Positions 1-6,565 of a stretch of DNA of 32,312 nt are shown piece by piece. Under the pieces are notes generated by a model. That model had not been told where the DNA came from and did no database searches. It worked only from the letters and a program-made list of their open reading frames with translations. A program made the translations under genes and the position numbers. Position 1 is the first letter of the stretch; every line of letters starts with the position of its first letter. Origin of the DNA: Beijerinckiaceae bacterium (GTDB lineage: Bacteria; Pseudomonadota; Alphaproteobacteria; Rhizobiales; Beijerinckiaceae); contig JAIETL010000095.1 in NCBI GenBank assembly GCA_019745195.1, forward strand, positions 1-32,312, written 5' to 3'.

Positions 1-429
1 ATCGCCAGCATCCGCATGCTCACGCGCCGCATCGCAAGATACTGCCAACACACATGAACTTCTGAATCGGGCTCTGAGGCCATGGAGGCGTCGTTCGTCA
101 GACGGGCTGAAACAGGCAGGCCCGTGTCCTTTGCCGGACTCAACTGACGACGAGCCCCCAGAGAACCGCGTGCGGGGTCGGGCGGCGGCAGATGGCGCTG
201 CCTCGACATCTCGACATCGACTTCGACATCGGCACGCAGCAAAGACTGCGCGCCACCCGGCCCCGCGCATCCCTTTGGATCCGCTCGAAGCCCCCGTGGC
301 CACGGCCGGACGGGGTTTTCGGTGCGCGCATCTCCTTCTCCCCTCGGGGGAGAAGGGAAGGGGCTGATGCATCATGGCCTCGCCCCGGCGCGAATCCGGC
401 TATGCTGCCGCTTTGCGAACCGGACCGCC
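1..429. other. Stretch without a convincing gene; possible tail of an upstream CDS
   Basis: Frame 1 is open from the window edge to a TGA at 55-57 and could be the last 18 codons of a gene that begins outside the window, but this is too short to identify. The rest, up to the ATG at 430, shows no coding pattern that I trust. A reading frame starting at 192 runs on into the peptidase gene in another frame and is a high-GC shadow. The stretch contains the hairpin at 334-356, and the promoter of the downstream peptidase should lie here, but no clear -35/-10 pair stands out. Confidence 0.3.
334..356. repeat. Short palindrome related to the glyS-inserted repeat
   Basis: A perfect 10-bp inverted repeat (334-343 with 347-356) encloses the 3-base loop TCG. 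The same 23-base sequence, read on the opposite strand, forms the right-hand end of the palindromic element inside glyS (around 8558-8580). It therefore looks like a half or relic copy of a dispersed repeat rather than a terminator; no T-run follows. Confidence 0.6.
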
Positions 430-2058
430 ATGCCAGACCTCGACCCCGACACCGCGCGCCAATGGGCGATCTGGCTCACGCAGCAAAACTCCGTCACCGG
501 CTCGCCCGGCGAACAGGCGCTGCCGCATCTGCTGCGGGACAGGCTGGCGACGCGGCCGGCGTTGCGCGACGCGCTCACCTGGCTGATCCCGACGCAGGGC
601 GAGGCCCTGCCGCGCGCCTGCCTCGCCAGTCTCGTCAGGGGGCAAGGCCGCAGGACGGTGCTGCTGACCGGCCATTTCGACACGGTCTCGACCGAGGATT
701 ATGGCGAACTCGCGCCGCTGGCGACGCAGCCCGAGGCGCTGCTGGCGGCGCTTCGGGACAAGCTCGCCGCGCCCCGCAACGAATCCGAGCAGCGTGCGCG
801 CGACGATTTCGCGACCGGCGATTTCCTGCCCGGCCGCGGCCTGCTCGACATGAAGGGCGGGCTCGCCGCGGGGCTGGCCGCGCTGGAGGCCTTTGCGGCC
901 GAGCCCGGCGCGGGCAACCTGCTCTTCGTCGCGGTGCCGGACGAGGAGGTCAATTCGGTCGGCGCGCGGGCGCTGGCCGAGGCGCTGCCGGCCATCGAGA
1001 GCGAACATGGGCTCGAAGTCGTCGCCGCGATCAATCTCGACTGCATCGGCGACAATGGCGACGGCGCGGTCGGCCGCTCGGTCGCCTTCGGCAGCGTCGG
1101 CAAGCTCCTGCTGACAGCGCTGGCGGTCGGCCGCCAGAGCCATGCCAGCCATCCGTTCGAGGGCGTCAATGCCGGCGCGCTGGCCGCCGCATTGGCTCAG
1201 CGTCTCGAATGGGCGCCGGAGCTCGCCGACGGCTCGTCCGGCCAGCCGGGCATCGCCCCGACTTTGCTCAGCCTGAAGGACGGCAAGGAGGGCTACGACG
1301 TCACCACGCCCGCGACCGTGTTCGCAAGCTGGAACGTGCTCGGCATGGGCCGGGGCGCGCCCGAAACGATGGCGATCTTCCGCGCGCTCGCCGGGCAGGC
1401 CCTGGCCGAACTGGGTGACAGCCTCGCGCGACGGCGCGGCGAGGTCTCGGGCGAGCCGCCGGTCCCGCTGGAGATCCCGCTGCTCGACGCAGCCGAACTG
1501 CTGGCGCAGTCCTGTGCGACCGAGGCCGCGCGCCACGAGCTTGCGGAATTGGGCGCAAGCCTTGCCGCCGAAGCGCTGCCGCTGCCGGAGCAGAACCGCC
1601 GCCTGACGGAAGCCGCCTGGCGGCTCTCCGGCCGCGCCGGGCCGGCGGTGGTGCTCGGCTTCGGCTCGCTGCCCTATCCGCCGGTGCGCCTGTCGGGCTC
1701 GGACGGCGCGCTGCGCCTGCGCCGGGCGATCGACGACGCCCGCGCCAGGCTACAGGCCGACACGGGCGAGACGATCGGCGAGATCGCGTTCTTTCCCGGC
1801 ATTTCCGATGTCAGTTTCATCGGCGAAGCCTCGGCGCAGGACGCGCCGTTCATCGCGCGCCACACGCCGGCCTGGACAAGCGGCGTGCGCTGGTCGGGCG
1901 CGGTCGGCGGCGTGCCGACGGTCAATATCGGCCCCTGGGGCCGCGACTATCACACCCCGCTGGAGCGCATTCACGCGCCTTATGCGTTCGCGGTGCTGCC
2001 GGGCTTCCTGCTGGCGGTCTGCCGGGGCGTTCTGGCGGATGAGGGCGGTGGGGGCTGA
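430..2058 (+). CDS. M20-family metallopeptidase, RocB-like
   Basis: This 542-residue protein has the zinc-hydrolase signature of the M20 peptidase clan. The metal ligands are visible as GHFDTVS (His82, Asp84), LLDMKGG (Asp140) and VPDEEVNSVGAR (Glu172/Glu173, the catalytic base and a ligand). Length and the spacing between motifs match the RocB branch (arginine utilisation protein RocB, about 540 residues) better than the 380-400-residue ArgE/DapE enzymes. RocB's own reaction is not firmly established; hydrolysis of an amide or peptide bond in a small nitrogen compound is the safe statement. No signal peptide is present, so it should be cytoplasmic. The ATG at 430 fits the family N-terminus; an in-frame start at 322 would add 36 residues lying over the repeat region. 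The gene converges on the polyprenyl synthase, with a palindromic repeat between them. Confidence 0.85.
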   Translation: MPDLDPDTARQWAIWLTQQNSVTGSPGEQALPHLLRDRLATRPALRDALTWLIPTQGEALPRACLASLVRGQGRRTVLLTGHFDTVSTEDYGELAPLATQPEALLAALRDKLAAPRNESEQRARDDFATGDFLPGRGLLDMKGGLAAGLAALEAFAAEPGAGNLLFVAVPDEEVNSVGARALAEALPAIESEHGLEVVAAINLDCIGDNGDGAVGRSVAFGSVGKLLLTALAVGRQSHASHPFEGVNAGALAAALAQRLEWAPELADGSSGQPGIAPTLLSLKDGKEGYDVTTPATVFASWNVLGMGRGAPETMAIFRALAGQALAELGDSLARRRGEVSGEPPVPLEIPLLDAAELLAQSCATEAARHELAELGASLAAEALPLPEQNRRLTEAAWRLSGRAGPAVVLGFGSLPYPPVRLSGSDGALRLRRAIDDARARLQADTGETIGEIAFFPGISDVSFIGEASAQDAPFIARHTPAWTSGVRWSGAVGGVPTVNIGPWGRDYHTPLERIHAPYAFAVLPGFLLAVCRGVLADEGGGG

Positions 2059-2090
2059 AAGCAGCGGCTCTTGAGTTGCAGCTCCGCACC

Positions 2091-2172
2091 CCGTCTTTGC
2101 GAGCGCAGCGAAGCAACCCAGGAGGACGTAGAGCGCGACGCTGGATTGCTTCGCTTACGCTCGCAAGGACGA
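2091..2172. repeat. 82-bp palindromic intergenic repeat
   Basis: The left arm (about 2091-2120, containing GCGAGCGCAGCGAAGCAA) is an imperfect reverse complement of the right arm (about 2142-2172, containing TTGCTTCGCTTACGCTCGC). It sits between two convergent genes, the usual place for REP-like units. Its arm sequence differs from the other repeat families in this window. Confidence 0.75.
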
Positions 2173-2200
2173 CAGGTCAGGGCGCCCGGTCCCCCGCCCC

Positions 2201-3229
2201 TCAATGCGCCCGCGCCACGCAGAAATCGACCGTCTCGTTCAGCGCCTGTTTCATCGGCGAATTCGGGAAAAGGCCGAGCGCGTCCTTGGCCATCTTGGCG
2301 TAGTGCTCGGCGCGCTCGATCGTGTCGTCAAGCGCCCGGTGCCGGCGCATGATGGCCTGCGCCTCCTCCAGATCGCCGTCCTTGATCTCGCCATCCTGCA
2401 GCGTCCGCCGCCAGAAGGCGCGCTCCTCCTCCGAGCCGCGCCGGAAGGAGAGCACCACGGGCAGGGTGATCTTGCCCTCGCGGAAATCGTCGCCGGTGTT
2501 CTTGCCGAGCTTCGTCGAGATGCCGCCATAGTCGAGCGCGTCGTCGATGAGCTGGAAGGCGATGCCGAGATTGAGCCCGTAGCTGCGGCAGGCGGCGGCA
2601 TGGGCCTTGGCCGAGCCGGCGATGACGGGGCCGACCTCGCACGCTGCAGCGAAGAGTTCGGCCGTCTTGCCCCGGATCACCTGCAGATACTCGTCCTCGG
2701 TCGTCTCGGTGTTCTTGGCGACGGAGAGCTGCATCACCTCGCCCTCGGCGATCACGGCGGCTGCCGTGGAGAGGATGTCGAGCGCCCTGAGCGAGCCGAC
2801 CTCGACCATCATCTTGAAGGCCTGGCCGAGCAGGAAATCGCCGACGAGCACGCTCGCCTCGTTGCCCCAGAGCATCCGGGCCGCCAGCTTCCCGCGCCGC
2901 ATGTCGCTCTGGTCGACGACGTCGTCATGCAGCAGCGTCGCCGTGTGCATGAACTCGACGCCGGCTGCGAGCTTGACATGGCCTTCGCCGCGATAGCCCG
3001 ACAGCGCCGCCGCCGCCAGCGTCAGCATCGGCCGCAGCCGCTTGCCGCCCGACGAGATCAGGTGGTTGGCGACTTCGGGGATCATCGTCACGTCCGAGCC
3101 GGTGCGCGACAGGATCATCGCGTTGACGCGCTCCATGTCGGCCCGCGTCAGCTCGACCAGCGTCTCGATCCGGGCCGAGTCGGAACTCTTGCCCGCTTCC
3201 TTGTCCTCGAAGGGGACGACGACGCCCAT
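2201..3229 (-). CDS. ispB: Polyprenyl diphosphate synthase (octaprenyl/decaprenyl type)
   Basis: This trans-isoprenyl diphosphate synthase condenses isopentenyl diphosphate units onto an allylic primer to build the ubiquinone side chain in the cytosol. Both aspartate-rich motifs that bind magnesium-diphosphate are present: DDVVD at residues 102-106 and DDALD at 229-233. GGKRLRP near residue 61 is the substrate-binding motif. The protein is 342 residues, typical for the family. I chose the ATG at 3229 because GGAG lies 8 bases upstream; longer in-frame starts up to 3316 add a sequence without family character. Alphaproteobacteria commonly make ubiquinone-10, so the product is probably decaprenyl diphosphate, but chain length cannot be read from the sequence. 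It is divergent from the DUF2007 gene. Confidence 0.9.
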   Translation of the reverse strand: MGVVVPFEDKEAGKSSDSARIETLVELTRADMERVNAMILSRTGSDVTMIPEVANHLISSGGKRLRPMLTLAAAALSGYRGEGHVKLAAGVEFMHTATLLHDDVVDQSDMRRGKLAARMLWGNEASVLVGDFLLGQAFKMMVEVGSLRALDILSTAAAVIAEGEVMQLSVAKNTETTEDEYLQVIRGKTAELFAAACEVGPVIAGSAKAHAAACRSYGLNLGIAFQLIDDALDYGGISTKLGKNTGDDFREGKITLPVVLSFRRGSEEERAFWRRTLQDGEIKDGDLEEAQAIMRRHRALDDTIERAEHYAKMAKDALGLFPNSPMKQALNETVDFCVARAH

Positions 3230-3387
3230 GACGATCACTCCAGCCGAACTTTTCTCGCGCATCGCAATGCGGGCTAGCCTTGCCACAACCGTCGCATGGG
3301 TGGCCAGCCCCTGCAAACGCAGCCTGACGCCGCACCCGGCGTGAGGCGGGGCTTGCGTCGGCGGCCCGCCATGGGCTCCATGGCGGC

Positions 3388-3612
3388 ATGCATGAACTCG
3401 TCCGCACCAACGACATCGTCCTGCTCGGCGCCATCGAGGCGCTGCTGGCCTCGGCCAATCTCGATTGCCTGATCGCCGACCAGCACATCAGCGCGCTGGA
3501 GGGCATGATCGGGGCGTTCCCGCGCCGGCTCCTGGTGCGCGAGGCCGACAAGATGCGCGCCCGCGCGCTCCTGACAGAGGCCGGCTTCGGGCCCGAACTG
3601 CGCGATGGCTGA
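3388..3612 (+). CDS. DUF2007 domain protein
   Basis: A 74-residue protein that matches the small DUF2007 family (labelled putative prokaryotic signal transducer, without a proven function). It consists of one compact domain beginning MHELVRTNDIVLLGAIEALL, with an LLVREADKMRARALL segment near the C-terminus. Its stop overlaps the start of the methyltransferase gene in ATGGCTGA (8 bases), so the two are probably translationally coupled. This pairing suggests a shared transcript but does not reveal the job of the small protein. Confidence 0.8.
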   Translation: MHELVRTNDIVLLGAIEALLASANLDCLIADQHISALEGMIGAFPRRLLVREADKMRARALLTEAGFGPELRDG

Positions 3613-4378
3613 GAGCGCCGCCGGGCTTGGCGAGATCGGGCAGGACCACATCCTCGACGGCCGGCTCGTCCTGTTCCAGCCGAAAAAGGGCCATCGCGCC
3701 GGCTCCGACGCCGTGCTGCTGGCCGCGACCTTGCCGGACCTCGGAGCCGGCCCGCTGCTCGACATGGGGGCGGGCGTCGGCACGGTCGGGCTCGTCGCGG
3801 CGCTGGCGCAGCCCGAGCTGCAGGTGACGTTGCTGGAGCGCGATCCCGAGCTTGCGGCGCTCGGCCTCCGCAACGCCGCCGCGAACGGGCTTGGGAATCG
3901 CGTCCGGATGGTCGCGGCCGATCTCGGCGCGCCGGCGGCCGTGCTCGAAGAGACCGGCCTCGCCACGGCGAGTTTCGCCTGCGTCGCGATGAACCCGCCC
4001 TTCTATGCGGCGAGCGAGGCGCGGCTCTCTCCGGTCGCCAATCGCCGCGCCGCCCATGTCGTCGAGACGCCGCTCCCGGTCTGGCTGAAGACGGCGCGCC
4101 GCCTGCTGATCCCGGGCGGCAGGCTCGCTTTGATCCACCGAGCCGAGGCGCTGCCGGAGGTTCTGGCCGGGCTTGGGGTGGGCTTCGGCGGCGTGAGCGT
4201 CCGCCCGGTCCACGCAAGCGTCGACCGGCCGGCGATCCGCATCCTCGTCTCGGCCACCCTCGGCAGCAAAAAGCCGGCAGCGCTGCTGCCGGCTCTCGTT
4301 CTGCATCGCGAGGATGGCGCGATGACCGAGTTCAGCGAAGCGCTGCACCGCGGAACCGCGATGCTGCGCCCCGATTGA
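3605..4378 (+). CDS. TrmN6-like SAM-dependent methyltransferase
   Basis: A 257-residue class I methyltransferase. The SAM-binding loop is LLDMGAGVGTVGL (residues 54-66), and the catalytic NPPFY motif (about residues 129-133) is the signature of N6-adenine and related amino-methylating enzymes. The N-terminal pattern (ILDGRLVLFQPKKGHRAGSDAVLLAA) is that of the tRNA1(Val) adenine-37 N6-methyltransferase group. Target tRNA is inferred from family resemblance only. It overlaps the DUF2007 gene by 8 bases. Its last 100 bases carry the terminator of the convergent gene at 4385-4684. Confidence 0.85.
   Translation: MAESAAGLGEIGQDHILDGRLVLFQPKKGHRAGSDAVLLAATLPDLGAGPLLDMGAGVGTVGLVAALAQPELQVTLLERDPELAALGLRNAAANGLGNRVRMVAADLGAPAAVLEETGLATASFACVAMNPPFYAASEARLSPVANRRAAHVVETPLPVWLKTARRLLIPGGRLALIHRAEALPEVLAGLGVGFGGVSVRPVHASVDRPAIRILVSATLGSKKPAALLPALVLHREDGAMTEFSEALHRGTAMLRPD
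4268..4294 (-). terminator. Rho-independent terminator, minus strand, inside a coding region
   Basis: On the minus strand a 10-bp perfect stem (AGCCGGCAGC / GCTGCCGGCT, loop AGC) is followed directly by a run of T residues (4272-4268 on the plus strand read AAAAA). It lies about 90 bases past the stop of the Tyr-Gly-Pro-rich gene and would end that transcript. It is embedded in the 3' end of the convergent methyltransferase gene. Confidence 0.7.
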
Positions 4379-4384
4379 CAGCGC

Positions 4385-4684
4385 TTACCAGTAGCGCGGG
4401 CCGTAGAACGGACGCGGGCCATAGAAGCGCGGCGGGCCGTAATAGCGGCGCGGCGCGTAGTAGCGCGGGCCGTAGAAGCGCGGCGGGCCATAGTAGCGGC
4501 GCGGCCCGTAATAGCGGCGCGGGCCGTAATAATACTGCGCCTTCTCGACCAGATCGCCGGCGGCGCGGGTCTCCTGCGCGGTCTGCACCGTGCCGGCCGC
4601 GACCGGAGCCGCGCTGGCGGGCGCAAGCGAGGCGCCGCCGAGTGCAAGTGCCGCTGCAAATCCGAGAATCAGCTTGCGAAGCAT
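4385..4684 (-). CDS. Small secreted Tyr/Gly/Pro/Arg repeat protein
   Basis: This 99-residue protein has a clear Sec signal peptide (MLRKLILGFAAALALGG with cleavage likely after ASA around residue 25). A short linker follows, then about 50 residues built from degenerate repeats of the type YYGPRR / FYGPR, ending in YW. The mature part is very rich in Tyr, Arg, Gly and Pro and strongly basic. I do not recognise a named family. Similar short Tyr/Gly-rich secreted proteins occur in Hyphomicrobiales, with no agreed function. It could be an envelope-associated or surface protein; the basic aromatic repeats would suit binding to polyanions or self-association, which is inference. It is monocistronic, with a terminator at 4268-4294. 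Confidence 0.7.
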   Translation of the reverse strand: MLRKLILGFAAALALGGASLAPASAAPVAAGTVQTAQETRAAGDLVEKAQYYYGPRRYYGPRRYYGPPRFYGPRYYAPRRYYGPPRFYGPRPFYGPRYW

Positions 4685-4986
4685 GAAACTGTCCCTTTCA
4701 TCATAAGGCGGCTGCGACCCTTGTCGCGCATGACCGTCCTATTCGAGTTGCGATGATAACCCCCGAACCTGAACGGCGTTCCACCGCGCCGTTCAGCCAG
4801 CCTTCAGGAAGCCGGCGCAATGCGGCCGCAATTGGGCCACTTCGATGGCGGGCGCACCGGGCCCGGCCGAAATCGCATTCCGTTTTTCGAGCCGATGCTG
4901 TAGGCACGCCACCATCGCAGACGTTCTGGAAGGCCCGCAAACCCTTGTCCGCCCTCGCTTCGCACCAAGCCGCGACCACAGCCGCG
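4685..4986. other. Divergent intergenic region upstream of glyQ
   Basis: A 302-base gap between the start of the secreted repeat protein (minus) and glyQ (plus). No gene is convincing; in-frame extensions of glyQ back to 4753 are open but lack family similarity. A perfect 10-bp inverted repeat (4769-4778 with 4787-4796, CTGAACGGCG / CGCCGTTCAG) could form a leader hairpin, but no T-run follows. The promoters of both genes must lie here; I could not pick them with confidence. Confidence 0.4.
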
Positions 4987-5901
4987 ATGGACCCGACCCG
5001 CTCCTTCCAGGGACTGCTGCTGACGCTGCAACGTTTCTGGGCGCAGCGCGGCTGCGTCGTGCTGCAGCCCTACGACATGGAGGTCGGCGCCGGCACCTTC
5101 CACCCGGCGACGACATTGCGCGCGCTCGGTCCCAAGCCCTGGAAGGCGGCCTATGTCCAGCCCTCGCGCCGGCCCAAGGACGGCCGCTATGGCGAAAACC
5201 CCAACCGCCTGCAGCACTACTACCAGTTCCAGGTCATCCTGAAGCCCTCGCCGCCCGACCTGCAGCAGCTCTATCTCGACTCGCTCGAGGCCATCGGCGT
5301 CGATCTCGCTTTGCACGACGTCCGCTTCGTCGAGGACGACTGGGAGAGCCCGACGCTCGGCGCCTGGGGGCTCGGCTGGGAGTGCTGGTGCGACGGCATG
5401 GAGGTCAGCCAGTTCACCTACTTTCAGCAGGTCGCCGGCGTCGAATGCGCGCCGGTCGCGGGCGAACTGACCTACGGGCTCGAGCGGCTGGCCATGTATG
5501 TCCAGGGCGTCGAAAACGTCTACGACCTCAATTTCAACGGCGGGCAAGGCGAGGACCGCGTCTCCTATGGCGAGGTTTTTCTGCAGGCCGAGCAGGAGTT
5601 CTCCCGGCACAACTTCGAGCATGCCGATACCGGGATGCTGTTCCGGCACTTCACCGACGCCGAGGCCGAGTGCAGGGCGCTGCTGACGGCAGGCGAGGCG
5701 GCCAACGGCGCTAACGGCCCCCAGCACAAGCTGGCGCTGCCGGCCTACGACCAGTGCATCAAGGCCAGCCACGTCTTCAACCTGCTCGACGCGCGCGGCG
5801 TGATTTCCGTCACCGAGCGCCAGAGCTACATTCTGCGGGTGCGGGAGTTGGCGAAGGCCTGCGGGGCGGCCTGGCTCAAGACGGCGGGGGGAGGCGGCTA
5901 A
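4987..5901 (+). CDS. glyQ: Glycyl-tRNA synthetase alpha subunit
   Basis: This is the catalytic subunit of the bacterial alpha2beta2 glycyl-tRNA synthetase, which activates glycine with ATP and charges tRNA-Gly. The 304-residue product begins MDPTRSFQGLLLTLQRFWAQ and carries the hallmark GTFHPATTLRALGPKPW and YVQPSRRPKDGRYGENPNRL segments of the GlyQ class II catalytic core. The ATG at 4987 gives the standard length. The beta-subunit gene is not adjacent: the next 660 bases hold an opposing toxin-antitoxin pair, and the toxin's stop overlaps the glyQ stop by 4 bases. Confidence 0.97.
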   Translation: MDPTRSFQGLLLTLQRFWAQRGCVVLQPYDMEVGAGTFHPATTLRALGPKPWKAAYVQPSRRPKDGRYGENPNRLQHYYQFQVILKPSPPDLQQLYLDSLEAIGVDLALHDVRFVEDDWESPTLGAWGLGWECWCDGMEVSQFTYFQQVAGVECAPVAGELTYGLERLAMYVQGVENVYDLNFNGGQGEDRVSYGEVFLQAEQEFSRHNFEHADTGMLFRHFTDAEAECRALLTAGEAANGANGPQHKLALPAYDQCIKASHVFNLLDARGVISVTERQSYILRVRELAKACGAAWLKTAGGGG

Positions 5902-6227
5902 CGGAACTCGACGATCCGTTGCGCGCGTTCGAACGCTGCGACAGCCGCCGGCAGCGCCGGTTCCAGGCGTTGCCAAAGCCCGTCGTTCGAAACGTTGCCG
6001 CAGCGAATCCAAAGGACGCCGCGGCAGTCTGACGGACGCCGCGCCCATATGATGAAGTCTTCGTCCTTCGTGATCAGGGCAGCCCGAAGCCGGCCCGCCA
6101 AAGACCAGATTTCGCGATCCGGCGCCCCGTCACCCAGATGATCGGAGACGTGGCTCGCTTGGTGCCCGGCCGCAACCAGGCGCTTCACGAGCCACGGCGA
6201 CATCTGCTCGTCCAAGAGAAAAACCAC
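5898..6227 (-). CDS. DUF5615 PIN-like toxin of a VapBC-type pair
   Basis: A 109-residue protein of the DUF5615 family, which belongs to the PIN-like nuclease group and is the usual partner of DUF433 antitoxins. Conserved acidic positions are visible in FLLDEQMSPWLVKRL (start), DGAPDREIWSLA and LITKDEDFIIWA. RNase activity is expected from the fold, not shown. The start is GTG, placed immediately after the TGA of the antitoxin (TGAGTG, no gap), so translation is coupled. Its 3' end overlaps the 3' end of glyQ tail-to-tail by 4 bases. Confidence 0.85.
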   Translation of the reverse strand: MVFLLDEQMSPWLVKRLVAAGHQASHVSDHLGDGAPDREIWSLAGRLRAALITKDEDFIIWARRPSDCRGVLWIRCGNVSNDGLWQRLEPALPAAVAAFERAQRIVEFR

Positions 6228-6455
6228 TCAGGCGATCTCGGCGATCCTTTGGTCCGTCGCCTTGGCTCCGTAGGCCAATGCTGCGGCAATGTCGGCCTCA
6301 TTGAGGTTCGGGAAATCGGCAAGGATCGTGTCCCACGAGACGCCCTCAGCCAGCATGTCGAGAATATCCATCACGCGGATGCGCGTTCCCCGGATGACGG
6401 GGCGTCCGCCGCAGATGCCTTTGGTCATCGTGACCCGGCTGAGATCGGGAGACAT
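6228..6455 (-). CDS. DUF433 antitoxin of a VapBC-type pair
   Basis: This protein carries the DUF433 signature (GICGGRPVIRGTRIRVMDIL, then a helix-turn-helix-like DTILADFPNLNEADIAAALAY), a small DNA-binding-type domain that acts as antitoxin to DUF5615 partners. I chose the ATG at 6455 because it gives 75 residues, the normal family length. An upstream ATG at 6521 would give 97 residues, but those extra codons are poor in GC at the third position and there is no ribosome-binding site. The gene immediately precedes the toxin. It is divergent from glyS, with only 110 bases between the starts (44 if the longer start is used), so autoregulation could also touch glyS. Confidence 0.8.
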   Translation of the reverse strand: MSPDLSRVTMTKGICGGRPVIRGTRIRVMDILDMLAEGVSWDTILADFPNLNEADIAAALAYGAKATDQRIAEIA

Positions 6456-6565
6456 TGCTTTTTCGACCGGCATCGCGAGGCTCGGGTTGACCGACGACAA
6501 ATCTAGCGTAAGCGGCTGCATTGAGAAAGAGCCGCAGCCGCGCCTCCCGGTCAAGAAGTAGCCTG

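Noticed and set aside
192..1418. Open frame of about 400 codons in another frame over the M20 peptidase
   Set aside because: Arg/Ala-rich text without motifs; the peptidase frame carries all metal ligands.
2204..3277. Long frame antisense to the polyprenyl synthase
   Set aside because: No family resemblance; the minus-strand frame has both aspartate-rich motifs.
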